From the NCBI RefSeq assembly GCF_000208865.1, contig NC_018394.1:3165797-3229796 (forward strand): DNA of 64,000 nt, in the 5' to 3' direction. The notes under the pieces are model-generated. The model made no database searches. It had not been told where the DNA came from and saw only the letters and a program-made list of their open reading frames with translations. Shown piece by piece: positions 37,881-52,800 of this stretch. Each line of letters starts with the position of its first letter. The stretch's first letter is position 1. The translations under genes were made by a program, and so were the position numbers. The stretch comes from Neospora caninum Liverpool. Taxonomy: Eukaryota > Apicomplexa > Conoidasida > Eucoccidiorida > Sarcocystidae.

Positions 37881-40800
37881 GCTAATACCTGTAGTTAAAC
37901 AAAAACCTAAGTGGAATTCCCTCGACGAATCAAGCTGACACCGAAGGGTGCCACTTGTACCAATGCAAGACACACAAACAGACACCACTCCAGAGACACG
38001 GTGCGTCGCTTAGAAAGCTGCTCGGAACACAAGAAGTAGAGACGCGATCAGATAAAAACAGTGAGCCGCAACTTGCCATTTCATCGAAAATGGGATACAC
38101 AAGCAACGCAACGGTAATTTTTCATGGGCTCGGTGTGAGCAGGATCCTACTTTCTACCACGCCTGCAGCCACTTGCTGGCAATAGAACTGGTGGCAGGAT
38201 TGCACAACCGACCTTTGGACCCGGAGGTCGATCAACACAAGGAGACATGTTCCGAACTACAGCGCATTCACCGTCTCAGGGGTCCAATGGTCTTAGTCTG
38301 TTGAGCGGGAAGCGGGGGGGGGCAGCATACAGTGCAGCCCTACCGCTGCCACACGTACTATGGGAATGACGCAACGAAGCAGGGGGGGTTGCAGTGCTAG
38401 CGGCGGTTGGTGGTGGTAGGCCATGATAACGTAGCGGTGCCACTATCTCGCTGTCGCCGGAAATATTTTGTGTTAAGAATAATATATTATTATGAGACAG
38501 CACAGCTGTGGCATCCTGCCAAGGAGTTCTCTTCAGTAACCTCTACTCAGTCTCCGCTCTACTGGCGTCTCGAGTATCGCGGGGCAAACCAGCTGCTGCG
38601 TTGGTAGTGTTAGACGGTGGCTCGGGAACGTACGCAGAGCAGGGCTAATGTTTTACGGAGACGCGTTGTTTCGCATAGAGACGTAGAACACCCGCACCAG
38701 TCCTGGCTGCAACATCTGACGGTGAACTGTTGTTCCTAACTAAATCTTGAACAGACATTCACGATCTAAACCGGTAGTCCAACTCGTACCCTTGCATTTT
38801 CTCAAAGTTATACAGTTTGTTGGTAAGTGTGTAACCAGCGAGCAAAAAATCCTTTTTCTCCCATAACTTATTCCATTTATTATATTGTAAACAAATTTAA
38901 ACACGGCTACAAGAGTTACACGGGTTTTCTTCTTCAGTGCAGATTGGTAGCGGCTTTCACAGAGCTAAGGTAATTACGTCATGCGAGTACGTCATGCCGA
39001 GGCGGATATGCTGAACCTGCATAGCGATCCAGGCTCCGTCTTTAGAATTTGTCGACTCCCTGCGCATATACCGGATCCTATAAACCGGAGATCAATTTAG
39101 ATTACGCAGAATATCGTGACGCTCAGACTTACGGATTCAGTTTGGCTCTCAGTACCGCTGTATCTAAAAGCGGTTCGCTGGCATCCTCATTCCTCACATG
39201 CCCCTTCTGTGTGTGTGAGAAAAATCCCTCAAAGTGATGAAAAAGAAAATGAGACTAAGGCTACAAGCCACACCCGCCGGCAAACGAAAAGCTTGACTGC
39301 TGCCATGGATCACCAAATCCATGATCGCCATATTTTACGACTCTACGAGAGCAACAAGAATAACTGAAAACGACGGACAGGGGGCGGCTTTAGCAAGGGG
39401 TTGCAGTCAGTATTTCAAAAATGTTCAACCTAGGGGAACAGCGTAACACATGGAGGAGATTGGTTCTTTTCCACTTGATTCACAAGTTTGCCTGATGGAT
39501 CAGCAGAGCGGTGCTTATATGAAGTAACTCGCTGCGACTAAATAATCAGTGGTTGTCGCATGTGCCGACGTGAGTGCCTGTTAAGGTGTCCCTCAAACGG
39601 CGATAAAGCACCGAGCAGAATTTTACAGACACTGTGACCTACCCTGTCAGCTGAACGTGTTGGGTAGCGTTTCAGGATGCACTTATTTCTTTTTTTAAAA
39701 AAACCATATGTTTCATGCATTGAATACAAACCACAGGAGTGAACAATCATGAGAGGAAGTCGCAGGATGTGTCCCACCCCCACTCATGCATCCACATCGA
39801 GAATGCGGTGGCTGTAACGTCGTGGCCGATGATGTCGTCCATATCGAGAATGCGGTGGAGTAACGCCGTGGCCGAAGATGTCTCGTTAACACCTAGTAGA
39901 ACAAGACAGGAGAGCGACCCTTAGCTTGTGGTTTTTCCAATGACCCGCAACGAATTGGAAGGACGCCGCTCGATGAGAGCATGCATTAAGAAACCTGACA
40001 TGTGGTTGTGTTCTTACAGGCAGAACCGGACCCTCGGACTCACAATTACGTGGCTGTCGTGTGCTACAGTGGATTCACATGTCGTATTAATATGGCAGCT
40101 TCCAAACACACAACTATTCAGAATCGGGAGGTTTAAGCTATGCCGAAACGGTATGCCCGTCCCGTTGTTGGAATTCTCCTTGGCTTAAACTGCTGCAACG
40201 CTCAATCCGTAATCTTAGAGTCCCAGCGTAATCAACCCTCCATTCTCCCCGCGTAAGAAGCTTCACCTGATCCACAAGGGTGAAGCTCGCTACATTGGTA
40301 CATCAGTTGCCTTGGATTGGCAATAGCCGGACAGACGACAGGATCTTGCATGAACGGAAACCTAACCCGACCTCGAACGGAGTTGTCGGAGCATCTGCAA
40401 ATGGTGGGGTCGCATTTTACGGTCACTGCTCCTGGTTGCGAATACTGGGGCCGTAACTGCACAACCGGGGTCCCTGGCTCGGTCACTGCTGATGAACACA
40501 TACACAGAGAGGTCAAATTCCAGTATGTATGTGCGTCAATGGAAGGGCTAAGTGTGTTACATATGCTGGCCTTCGTTCACTCGCTGTGACTACGCGCATG
40601 CAGGAGCACGCGGTCTTTTATAAAAACGCCGAGATTACACTCTCTGTGCTCCGGCCTTGGCAGTGGGAAGCAGAAGGTTGAACTGTGACTCTGAGCCACA
40701 ATAGTATGGGGGGGAGAACTCACATGGAACAGAAATTGAAGATTACCTTTTCACGAATCCCATGTTTCATCTGGACATCGTCACCTCGATATGAGGGGAC

Positions 40801-41277
40801 TTTGCATGCCCCTCGCCTATTGAGCTGCCCCTCAAAAAAATTAATTACAGCTAGCGTTTTGAAGAGACAGAAATGCAATAGTTTACCACAGCCAAAAGGC
40901 AATGTGGCCGTGCTTTTTGTACTAGGCAAGAATTCCTCCTTTCGGGGCAGGAGTTTTTCTTTCTCTCTCCAGCCACGAAGATCGAACCCTAGGCACCAGC
41001 GCTAGGATTCTTTCGCAGTACTACAGCGGCGCATGGTGCCTATGAAGCCCAATTTCAGAGTTACCACGTACGGCCACCCTCGAGCTAAGCTAACCGGTGC
41101 ACTGTCTTGACCCGGGTTTTCTGGGGCTTGTAGTGACCGCAGGGTGGAAGTGCGGGCGGGCGATGGAACGGAGCCGCCTGACAAGCTCGTTTCTCTCTCC
41201 CGGTGACCCAGTCAACCTGAAATTTCCGTCGGACTACATTCGGGAAACGATTTTGTGCTGGATACGGAGCACTGACA
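37881..41277. other. Intergenic between divergent genes, no gene seen
   Basis: This region separates the giant phosphatase-like gene (minus) from CFAP52 (plus) and should hold both promoters. An AT-rich patch lies at about 38820-38900 and a short tandem duplication at 39796-39885. No open frame shows motifs or a splice chain. Confidence 0.45.
39796..39885. repeat. Tandem duplication, two units of about 46 bp
   Basis: The segment starting atcgagaatgcggtgg is repeated immediately downstream (39796-39839 and 39842-39885). The copies are about 85-90% identical, with one short indel. It lies in intergenic DNA. Confidence 0.75.
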
Positions 41278-44200
41278 ATGTCAGAACCCTGTGAGAAAGA
41301 TTTGCAACTCAAGGCCGTGGTCGGTTTTAGTGGGACCGTACCAAATGGGCTGATACTCCACCCTGACCCTTCTTACCTAATCTGCGGGTTAGGCTCCGCT
41401 GTCGTAATCAGAAACGTGAAAACAAAGTCCCAAAAATTTCTGCAGGGGCATGATAACAAAATTAACTGCATTGCTCTCAGCCCGTCTGGACGGTTCATAG
41501 CTTCCGGTCAACGCACACACAAGGGTTTCCTTGCAGATGTCATAATCTGGGACTTCGTCCAGGGCAAAGAACTACACAGACTCCGGTGGGTTTCGTTCGG
41601 TAACAAACGCGTCGCCTTTAATATAATTGCAAGCTGACCCTGCTCACTCTGGAGTATTCCAACTGGGCCCAGCAGTGCTATGTGTACCTCAACTAAGCTA
41701 GCCTTCGCCACCTGTCTGTTTTCATTTATATTGAAACGGCACTTAGAGTTCTCAGGCTTTGACGATACGGCCGCCTTCCAAAGCCACCATTTTAAGCGCA
41801 AGACGTGTTGGTATCACCAGGAATCTCGTCAGAGGATTCCACCGCCCAGGGCATTGTTCATTCTTAACATTTCTGCTGTCCCCCCTGCCGCATGTGAACA
41901 TGGTAGTAGACAAGCTCAAACGTATGCTCTGATTTTGAGAAGCTACACCCTAGAAAAGGGAAGGCTAGAGAATAACGGCAGGGAGAGCAGAGTTCTGACG
42001 CACCAGCACCCGTGTGCACGGACGCAAGACGTTATGCCCGACTTTCCGTTCACTGGCATAGTGAAGGAAACCTAGCAATCCGGCCACCGTAGACATTTTC
42101 GAGAACGCGTAACCTGAAAAGAGGAGTCCAAATCTGAGATTGTCGGACGTGTATATTTCTCTAGGGGCGCATTCTGTGAGGATTCACACACTGAACAGTT
42201 TCTGCCCGGCATTGTTCGGTGTCTCAGGCTCCACAAAGAATCCGTTCAAGACCTCGAGTTCTCTAAAGATGAGAGCTACTTGGCGACACTTGGAGGCCAG
42301 GATGACAATAGCTTGGTCATCTGGAACGTGGCGGACGCAAAGGCCATCTGCGGGACGACAGCTGCAGCAGATACCGCGCTATGTGTGAAGTTTTTTAACA
42401 ACACGGAGACATTCCTGCTAACTGGTAATGAAAGGAAAGGACACGCTTCAACAATTCAATAGTCCCACAGAAATTACTGGCCGAGACTTTCTTCCGTGAC
42501 ATATCCGATTGTACTTAGAGTTCTTTCATTGCTTTCCTTTTCGGTTTTTTTCACACACACGCATCCCAAGGTATAGTTGCGCAGGTAAATCAACAAAGAA
42601 GCACGTTGCTCTCTAGATGGCTGGCCTCTCTCCCATCTGTTCTGCGATCAGCGGGCTACTACCACGTCAGAATTTGGCAACTTGACGTCAAGAACAAGAA
42701 ACTCCGTCTCCACGAATGCCAACTTGGAAAGCTTCAACGTATCGCGCAATGCGTCCTGATCACGCCCGATGACTCGCTTGCATACTGCGGGACTCAGTCA
42801 GGTGATTGGGAATCTTTACGAGAGAGGGGGGGGGACCTCGTGGACGCCCTGTTAGACAGGCTTCCTCTATTCGAGGCAAGTTTGGGAGCAGATAAGAAAC
42901 TCAAGGGGCAGAGCAGACTCACAACCCCTGGATGTTGGCTACTTATCAGGCTGATCAACGAGACCCCAAGATTTACTGATGGACAAGCCGCCCAAAATCG
43001 TTAAACAGTGAACAGTAACTCGACTATTTGCATATGCGGTGCATGACGAAGATTCTTCACGTTTTGGTGATGGAGGAACAACCGCTGATCCATTCTGCAT
43101 ACCTAGACAATGGTGCGTACGGTTGGATGAACTCTGTGAAAAACCCAGGAAGAATCCCGTGGCAATAGCTTGTTTGTTCGCTGATGCGCTTTTGCATACG
43201 ATCTCTGACATGAGCTGGAAATGCCGGATGTGGTATGATGCGCATGCGAACGCCTATAGGTTTCACTCTCTTCATTCATGTGTCGGTCCCAGCAATCCGC
43301 CGAAAAAGGACGCCATCCTCCTGTGTCTCTTCCCTTCTCTCCGAGTAGGCGACCTTTTGGAAATATCTCTTAGCCACGGCCTTTTCAAGAGGTCGGGCCC
43401 TGCCAAGGGCGTCTTTCCTCAAGGAATAACCTGCAGTGCACGCCTGCCGGATGGGGATATGCTTGTTGGGACAGGAGAAGGAGTACTTGCGAAGATTGAG
43501 GCGGACTCGCTAGCGACCAAAGGGACGTGCCAGGTTCTCGGCGCAGTGACAAGCATCGCCCTAGCTCCCGACCATCAGCACTGTTTTGTTGGGACAAAGG
43601 TGGGAAACATTTACTGGGTCGATGTGGCTTCGTTAACTCCGGATATCCGATACACGTGCCATGTAGACAGAATAAACTGCGTCACGTTTCCTCGAGACCT
43701 TTCAGAGCTCTTTGCGACCGCGTCCATGAACGAGATACGCCTCTGGAATGCACGGACGTACCAGGAGTTGCTGCGCATACACCTTCCCCTGCTAGAATGC
43801 TACTCAGTGGCGTTTATGCAAGACGGTGCCTCAATCATCTCTGGCTGGTCAGACGGCAAGGTCAGGGCTTTCCTGCCTCAGTCAGGACGGCTTCTCTACG
43901 CTATCCACGACGCGCATAAAGATGGGGTCACAGCCATTGTTGGGACGCAGGACAGCAAGCGAATCCTCAGTGGGGGAATCGCAGGAACTGTCCGAGTGTG
44001 GAGCACTGGCGAACGCACTCAAAAAATGCTGGCAAGCTTGAAGGAACACAGAAGCCGAATTTGGTCACTTCAACTGCGGAAGAACGACATGCACGTAAGT
44101 GCGCCACTGCCACTGAGTGCAGAAGAATTCGCTTTCAGAACGGAAGATACAGCTTCCGCCCACCTTGGCTGACGCCTGGCATCGCAAGAAGCCTGTGAGC

Positions 44201-45618
44201 CTTGTTTTCGCCGTGAAGCAGAAAAGTGTGTCCCGTCTGCGGTTGCTTCACTTGTCTGTTTTGTCCAGGCGGTTTCTGCTGCGGCCGATGGAAGTATCAT
44301 AGTGTGGGATCTCGGAACGTACACATCAGTCATCTCTCTCGTGGAAAATACAATATTCAAGGTAAGACAGTGTTTTACTTGCAAACCACTGAAAGCGTTC
44401 AGGCGGAAGTGTTCACGTTAACTCAGCCGACGGCTGGGCATCTACCAAAGGGAACAGTCGCGGTAAACACCAATCAAAGTTCGTTCGCACGATACGCCAT
44501 GATGCTGTGCGTTGAAGTGATTGTTGAAGGTGGCATCGTCATCTGCAGGGCGTACAATGTGGCAGGCTATACAGATTGCGTCGAGGAGTAGTGTAATACC
44601 GGGGCGACGTCTGCCGTGTTGCTCGTGTCCCGTTTTCATTTAGCGTCGGAACGACCATATTAGTGTTGCACGATAGCTGAGAACCTCAGAGATACGAAAA
44701 CATCCGGAGGTCTGTTGCTTCTGAATATGTTACCGGCTTCTCCGACTGACGACGTCAGTTTTTCTGTTGCGTCAAAGAACGGACAGATACATCACCAAAA
44801 GAAAAACCATCCTCTGACTGCCGCGCGTTGTCTTTGAGGAAGGAGACTGCTCTAACGTCGACGTTTACGCATATCTGCAGAGCGTTGTATACCACCCTGA
44901 CGAGATTCAGCTGCTCGCAACTGGAAGTGACAGGAAGGTTCATTTCCTTGATACTTTCGACGGGGGCAAGATACGCGTCATCGAGGCGGCCGATAAGGGG
45001 GAAACGAACTGCTTGGCCATCACGAAGGATGGGAATTACTTCTGCTCGGGTAAACGATGCTGTACGAAAATCGGCGATGCCTTTTAGAATGAAGCCAAAC
45101 AACTGGAGGGAGACGCGTTGCGCCAAGCGTTGCAACTTGGTCCTGCATCCCTAACGTGACGGCACCGTGTCGTTGAGGGTATGGTGTCGCTGTCGCTAGA
45201 CGTGTAAGGTTGAAACAGCAGCTGGGTTGTTCGTATTGGGCCTTCGCTCCATACGTAAAAAAAATGCCCGACGGTGACCGCATCACAAGCGTCTCCTTTA
45301 ATTCGAACTCCTCGGCATTCAGACCGACATGCCATGGCTGGTCCATGTACAGAATTATGTACCTCCCGACTCGCTGGTTTTGCGCTGTCGCCTGTTTCGC
45401 ACTCATCAGGTGGAGACGATAAACTGTTGCGGCTGTGGGACTACGAGAGTGGTGAACCTTTGTACAGCGGAATTGCCCATACAGACTCAATTACCTGTTG
45501 CTGTATCAGCCCGGATCAATCCACTCTGGTTTCAACGGGGCAAGAAGGCGCCATCTTTGTGTGGGAAATTCCAGAAGAGATCAGAGGTCCCCCCCGCTCA
45601 GACGCAGAGGATCCCTAG
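41278..45618 (+). CDS. CFAP52: Cilia- and flagella-associated protein 52 (WDR16), WD40 protein
   Basis: I read seven exons: 41278-41585, 42228-42424, 42652-42801, 43349-44094, 44269-44361, 44881-45049 and 45410-45618. Every junction keeps phase and the product is 623 residues, the same size as animal CFAP52 (about 620). The N-terminus has the family block VVGFSGTVPNGLILHPD. Repeats follow with LQGHDNKINCIALSPSGRFIASGQ and a GF-ADVIIWDF strand, RLHKESVQDLEFSKDESYLATLGGQDDNSLVIWN in several pieces, then GYYHVRIWQLD, GDLLEISL and further WD40 blades to the C-terminal GAIFVWEIP. CFAP52 is a microtubule inner protein of the doublet seam in motile axonemes. In a coccidian, only microgametes build such axonemes, so stage-restricted expression is expected. 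The start ATG opens the conserved N-terminus directly. Confidence 0.95.
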
Positions 45619-46834
45619 CGTGCAGTACAAGAGCTCAGAACAAGAAAAAGTAAAAGCTCTCCCACTTGGTTCCGGTTTGCCCGGCCAACATGTGAGGTGT
45701 CGGATAGGGGTAGGCCTTCCCTCTGTGTTTAGGCGAACGGAGTGACCATTAACATGGCGGATTCGTAGTCTTGTAGGGCCGTCGGCATGTTGAGTCTGCG
45801 ATCTGCCAGCGCTTGACGTCGGCGAGAGCAGCTTTTGCTGCTTGCCCGTTCATTCCTTTACGCCGGCATCACTGGTGACCGATATTTTGTCCCGTTGGTC
45901 TAAACGGCGTGTCTCGTTCCCTAGCCACTTTGTTTTGTAGCTCACTTCCACATTCCGACCAGGTTCCGCATTTGGCGGTTGTTGCTCCAGGTTGATCGAT
46001 CCCGCTTGTGTTGACGCGTCTGCAACTCGACTGCCCGTCATGTTTTTTGTTTCGGCGTCCGAAATGGATGGCTAGTCACTTCACTTGAAAACTACGTCAC
46101 ACCTCTGAGTTCCCATATGAACGCGACACTGCAGCATATTTGGGCGTCGGGATACCGACCTAAGGCGCCCCAGCAGTCCATAATTACGTGGGGAAAAAAG
46201 AGGGGGGCACATGCGCCACCGTGGCAAGGTGACGAAACATGTCCCGACATCACAGCCTCTCGAAGGAGGCAGTCCCAGCCAGAAGCGAAGGCGGCATTAT
46301 CGAGGTTTGTTCACACTGTTTCAGCCTCTGCAAAGGCCTGCGCGTTCGGCGGCACCTGCGCATGCACGTTTTTGGCTCAGCTACCTCATTGAATTTCAAG
46401 CTCTGCATCCCGTGTGCGCCGGTCCAGCCCCTACCGGCTTCAAAACCTTTGAATTGAAGTGGGGAGAGCGATCCGGACAAAGCAAGAGCATTAAGGGCGC
46501 TGTCTTGATGAGAGAGCACCGTCATCGGTGCCTCTTCAGTGCTTCCTTGCTGCGGGCGTGTAGCAAGCTGGAAGCCGAAAGAGCCAGCAGAGGCTGCCTG
46601 GGGAATTTGACAGGATACGCTCTAGGGAACGGTTAGTATGAGCAGACGAAAGTTGCATGCTCCGACGAAGTCACTTGCCCCACGGCATCCCCTTCCGCTT
46701 GAATCCTTCCTCAAAATCGCAAAAAAAAGGTCAGCTGGGCTACGCTTGCCTGCAATTCGATGCCGATACTCACGTACAAGGCTGCAACGGCCGCGGCGAG
46801 GCTTTCTGTCACCGAATGACTTACCAAGAGAGGT
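45619..46834. other. Intergenic between convergent axonemal genes
   Basis: This stretch holds the 3' flanks of CFAP52 (plus) and the dynein intermediate chain gene (minus). Open frames at 46211-46636 (+) and 46250-46525 (-) overlap each other and show no motif. Nothing else was recognised. Confidence 0.5.
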
Positions 46835-49800
46835 TCACATGGCCATCCAATGTTTTCCTTGTCGGTCAATCACCGCTTGAAGTCTTTCTCTCTGCTCGAA
46901 GGATGAATACCGCGGAATGTCTTCGTCTTGAACCTTAATGACGGTGGCGCAGCCCTCTTTATCTCCCACAACCAGCACGGGGCAGTTTGGCGCGAACCTG
47001 AAGCAACAACCGAAGCTCCTCAACAGCCGCGATCACGTCTGGGGAGGAAGGGTCATGGAAGGCCAACTCAGAGGCCGAGATGGGAAACCGCTGTGACCGG
47101 CAGACCTGAAGAGATCATCTGCTTGAACCATGTCAACACTCGTTGCTCGGCTCTGACTAGCGCTAGAGTAGACAGTTGCGACGCCTACGCCTGTGCAGTA
47201 ATCGGCGGCAGTTGCTGGAAGCAAACGACGCCATTCCGTCCTGCTTACCGGACAGTTGTCATCGACCGCCTGGCATTGCTGCTCTCTCTCTGGGGGTAGC
47301 GAATCACTACTGGGTCCGCCGTCTGTGTGGAGAGATCCCAGAGCTCGACTCTTCCGTCTCCCATGCAGGCGGCAAATTCCGTCGAATTAGTAGGGCACCT
47401 TTGTAGGGGAACAGAGTGGACGACAAGCAGGAAGAAAGCATGACAACTGCAATATGGATGAAGTGGCGTGACAGATGATCGGTAAGAGACTACGCTTGCT
47501 TTGTTCGGTTCCGTGGCGGGCCGAACCACGCGTCTGCCGAATCCGCTCTCAAGGTCACGAGTATATTCAGCCTTCCTACGTTCCGTGCCTCGTCGTAAAA
47601 AGTTTCATATACAGGGTAACGAGGTACCGCTTACACACTCCACGGAAAATACTCACCAGGAGAAGTCGGTAACTGCGCTGTATTGCGTCGATGGCGGAAG
47701 AGTCGCGACAGCTGCTTCGGGCTGTTTGATATTCCACAAGCGTATCGTCCCGTCATCGGAACAGCTTGAAAAGACTTCGCTATCAAAGGGGTTGTATGCA
47801 ACCTGAGGCCACGCGAAACGCGCACCACCAGAAGAACCATGCACCGCAATTCTGAACGGTCAGGGGTACTGAGAAGAGGGTGACCTCATCGTTTTCAGGC
47901 AAGCAGCTGCTGCTGGGCGGCGTCTCCAAGCCCTCTTTCCGGGGAACGTACGAGGCAAACGCTAAGCAGAAGCCATTCTGTCTGCGCACACATGTATCGC
48001 CTACTCTGTTGATAGGTCCGGTGTGGCCGACGTAGGTGTCGAGGTACTGCTCGTTGTACGACGTGGAGCACCTGTGGACCAAGCCCTCGTCAGTGCCGAT
48101 GACATACGTGGAAGCGTCCTGGCCGCTGATGTCAATACACAGCCCCGACGCGTACATAAAAACGACGGCGTCGTTCGCCTGGTCGACGCCGCTCGTGTTC
48201 CACGTTATTTTTGTACGGGGGTTGACGACGCGTTTCATCGACATCATTGTTGTCCGTTCCAATACTGACAACACATTGCACACGGACAAATGCCTACATC
48301 GCCCTCACGCAGGCTGGATTGACAAGCATGAGCAGGGAACCTCTGAAACACGAACCTCTAATTACATGGAGGGACAGGGTGGCTGCCTTGCGGCAGCCTG
48401 ATGGCGCCAGAAGGGGTGAGGCGGTGCATTAAACATAAATGGGAATGCGTATAAGCCTCTTCCAATAGGTTTCATGGAAAACCTAAAATTCGCATGTTTG
48501 TTTGGATACTCTCTGAGGCAGGATTATTTATAAGCTTTTTCTGGAGAGTATATAATATATGGATTACTGTTATCACTCGTATTAACAGCGAGAGAAAACT
48601 ACTACTCAGATGCTATAATACAACCTATAAAAGGCAATATGAAATGTTTTCTGCAATACCAATCAGCTAACAACTGAAGCTAGGGTTAAGGAGGCCTTTG
48701 TTTACAGCTTGTACCGTTACATTCCGGAGCATACCGTTTTATTCGATTGTCAAGACCATGTATTGTTATTATCACATTATAAGTAGATAATGGTACTAGG
48801 AAATGGGAGATCACGGTAGTTCTTGGGAAAACGACTTCTGAACCCCCAATATAGATTGGTACAAAGAAATACGCGTACCACCACTCGTGTTCTACTGCCT
48901 GCCCGCATACCCTCAGCAGGACTTCGCGGAATCCTCAGAAACGGTGAGAGTGGCGTGTAGACGCTGTCCTCACCTTTCTTCATCGTCCACTGGTACACCT
49001 TGCCATCCCCCCCAATGGAGAGCAACTGCTCTCCGGGAACCTTGTCAGCTCCTCGATCAACCCAGCGTACGTCCCATACGGCATCGCTGTGTCTGCTGCA
49101 ACCCTGCATGATTTAAAGAGCCATACAGTGTCCGCAGTCTGAGTGAAAAAGTGCGATGCATCTGGCTGCTTGGTTTCACCGTTCCTGACGCTTAGCTTGG
49201 CTGTAGGTCCGTTTCGCTCTGCACGGCGGCTTGTACAAGCACTCTATCCGACGATGCAGAAAACGAGAGTCTTTTATTGCCCCATTGCAGAGACATTTCA
49301 GCCGCCTGGTAGAGACAGAGAGGCTCCCAGGACACTGCCGCAGTAAATGGTAATCTCGGCTGTATATCGAGTCGGCTGTTATGCCATCTAGAGTGTGAGC
49401 TACACGCTATCTCTACAGAGTTGAGTACTACTGGATTGGCTACCCATTAATTCTCAGTCGACGCAGCTGTAGTTGTGCTGACAAGTTGTTCCTGTCTACA
49501 GAGTTCGTCACAAAAAATGTTTTCTCTCATTTGCATCACGGCTGGAGCGACGACGGGTAACATTCCTACCTGCATGGACAGGACGGGGTGGGTTTGCAAC
49601 ACGGGCTGGTCGTTCGGCTTTCTGAGGTCCCAGAGAACGAGGTGCCCGTCTGCCATTCCGGCAGCCAGAAGGTTCGGATTAAAGGAAGAGAAGTGTAACG
49701 ACAGAACGCTGGAAGGCGTACGAAATTTCCTGTCAGGGTAGAGCGGATTTCTCAAAGACCAAAACAGGACCCAGCCGTCTGCACACAAATCGAAAGGTGA

Positions 49801-52800
49801 CTTGCCCGACCACGGGAGCATTGGCAGAGAGGGATTTCCCGGGATCGTCGTTCTCCTCGCTGGGGCGCATTCTAACAATCCATCGGGTAACAAAGTGGTC
49901 TACGTCACGCCTGTCCCCGCTCCGCTACTCTGCTCATGCGGCGCGTCGCCTCTCCCCCCAACGCTACAATGAAGCCTTCGACACACCACCCTCCAGAGCA
50001 TACGCGCGTGCTCCCTTGTGCCACTCTGTTTGCGTGAAACAGCGGCCGAGTGTGTGAATGTGCTAAGAAGCGAAGAAAAGAATGAGGTGACTAACCGGCT
50101 TTTACCAACCTGATGATGTGCCCGTCCGGGCAGCAGGACTCGTTCCGTAGGCGACCGCCAACAAGTCTTGGTTTCCAGGGTTCCAGTTGGCAGTGGAAAC
50201 ACTCATTGAAGCTGTGAGTGCCCGACCATCAAAATCGAAGAGCTCTTTAAACCCTGCAATTGAGGAATTCAGTTTCGGAAGTTGCTCGTCATCCGGCGTG
50301 TCTCGATCATCGCTGTCCTCGTCAAACTCCTGGTCCCTGTCGTCCTCCTCAGCAATAATTCCTGAACCCACATCCGCCTTTGCTTGCGCTACGCAACGTT
50401 CTTCTCCCTTGCTCCGCATATGGAGCGGAAATGGTTTCTGTTCTGTAGCCGATGCAAAAGATGAAAAGTTGCGGAAATGCAGCCAGGCAGCAGCAAAGCG
50501 GATGCTGCCAATGGATATTATCGTGTTCCACGGCGCAGCGCATTTCATCCCCGTTGCTTAGTTGTCTCTCTAATCACCACTTCCGTATCCACCGAACCAC
50601 GAGGGAGCGGGTGTGGAGAAAAGCAGCATTGGTGCTCAGCAGCAAAGGCAGATCCCTTTGCCCGTGACTGGTGAGGGAGGAAAACGAAAGATGGTCCGTG
50701 CAAAACTGCAAACACAGAGTGACCCACGAGTCCCCAAGTACAGACTCCAGCGTCAGCCAGTTTGAACGCGTTCGATTAACGATGACGCCATGATAATATG
50801 ATAATAACCATAGGTATGTGCCACAAGATGTATGATTTCCTTACTCAGCATACCTCCGGGAGGTGACGTTTCTGGGAAGAGACACGGCCCTTCATTTTGT
50901 TTGACGCCACCCTGGGGACCTGGACACTGGGAGAAGAAGTTGCGGTAGGACATATGCTCACTATGATATCGAGTTTGAGCGAGGATTCTCTCGATGATTA
51001 CTAGGCTGTTTAACAGGTAGCTCGGAAGAGGGAATTCCTTTCCAATCTGCCAAGGCAACCTTCCCACCGGAGAATTCTCCTCAGATGGCGGACTCGCTGG
51101 ACCGCGTCGTTCGTCAGTGGCTGAGCCGGACCCGGGGACCTGAATGGAGGGCCGATGGCGCCGTATGCTCCTTGCCGAGTTTCCGCCGTGCAGGAAGCTC
51201 GGACCGGCTGCTCAGACCGGCCACACAGAAAGCGGTTTGGCACGGATTTGCCACTAGTACACACTAGTCGAGGTGTCCACTTTTGTCAACTGCAACGAGT
51301 CCCACGGCAGAAGGAGAAGCGACCGCAGCTCCGGTTTGGTCCTTTGGAAGTGCCATTCACTGCTTTAACAGCGTGGTGTGGAGTGCTCCACCAGACACGA
51401 GTCTGATTCATACAGGACCCCACAGGCGAACAGCTGAAGTGCGCGAAACTTCAACCTGAGGCTGATGGGTACTCTCTGGGCAGCATCCCAACACAAGGGG
51501 TTGCAGGAAGAACACTGCCAGTCCCCCAAAAGAGAAATGGATCATGCGCCGGAACCCGGACTTCCGCAGGGATACTAGAACGCGACCAACTGCCGGCGAG
51601 ACCAGAGAGGGGCTAAAATAGAATGTCTATTGCAACGCTCGCAGCAAATCGTCAGTGAGCAGGGGTGCTTGGGAAGCCATACATTCGCTTCGACAAGCTT
51701 TCAAGTATTCAGTTGTCAGCCGTCAGCGCTGCGAGCGAACGACGGGCGGTCGAAATAAAGGTGGGGCTCTACTTCATTACGTCAAATGCTTTACTTTACA
51801 GCGTGTATCCAGATGCTTACCTCCCAAGCCAAGTTTCCTGTTGGACTCTCGTGACGGTCCGCCAGCAATGGGGCCGTCGTTCCTCCGTGTCTTGAGCGTC
51901 GTGTACCCTTTGTGCAACGAGGCAGTAGTCACATCCTTGGTTGTGCCGCCGTCAGAGACGTCGCCCCAACTGGCTGCTTTTCGAGTAGCCGAAGATACGT
52001 GGAACGGGTAGTTTTGTTGCACTGAGATGTTATTCACATCTAAAAGGCTACCCGGCATCTTTAAGCCCTTTTCTGTATAGCTGTGAGCCTCCTTTGCCCA
52101 CTGATGTTGGAGCTCGTTGACGCTGAGAGGGTAAGGACCGGCACACATCACACAGTTTCCAAGCAACAAATGTCTCCGCGTAGGACGCCCGATGAGCACT
52201 AGAAGTCACGAAACTGTACCAGTCGTGAAGACTGATAGCTGCCTTACACGTAGACGCGACAGGGACTCGTTGTTCGTTCTACCGAGTTGAGAAAGTATAG
52301 CCCTCTCGAGTCAACAACCTTGCAGCGCAGGACCTGCTCGACTCTCTAGGCAGCAAACACATAACAGAGAAACCACTCTTGCCGGCAGTATCGAACGGCG
52401 GCCGTCCCTACACGCAGTTAACTATGGCTCCCCCGCTGGCCTTAGGTTGGCTGAAGCTCTCAGATTTTTGTGCAGGAGACTGGATCCTCGGAACTTGCCC
52501 GTCTGACGGAAGCAGTCCTATGATGCAGAAATACCCGAGAGGACGCATTGCACGCAGGTTCGCAGAGATCGCGACATCTCCGAAGCTCTCATCGGCCACT
52601 ATTCAATACGACGATGCCACGGAACGGGGCCAGTTCCCTCCCCTTTAGGAAGCCTGGCAGCTTTAACCGTCGCCCAGAGAAGGGGTTTAACATGCGGAAA
52701 GACAGCCTGTCTGGAGCACTTACCGGGGTACAGCGAAGGTGTTGAACGCATCAAAAATGTCCGCCGGGCTGACAGACACTCCCGCTGACACCGGCGCAGG

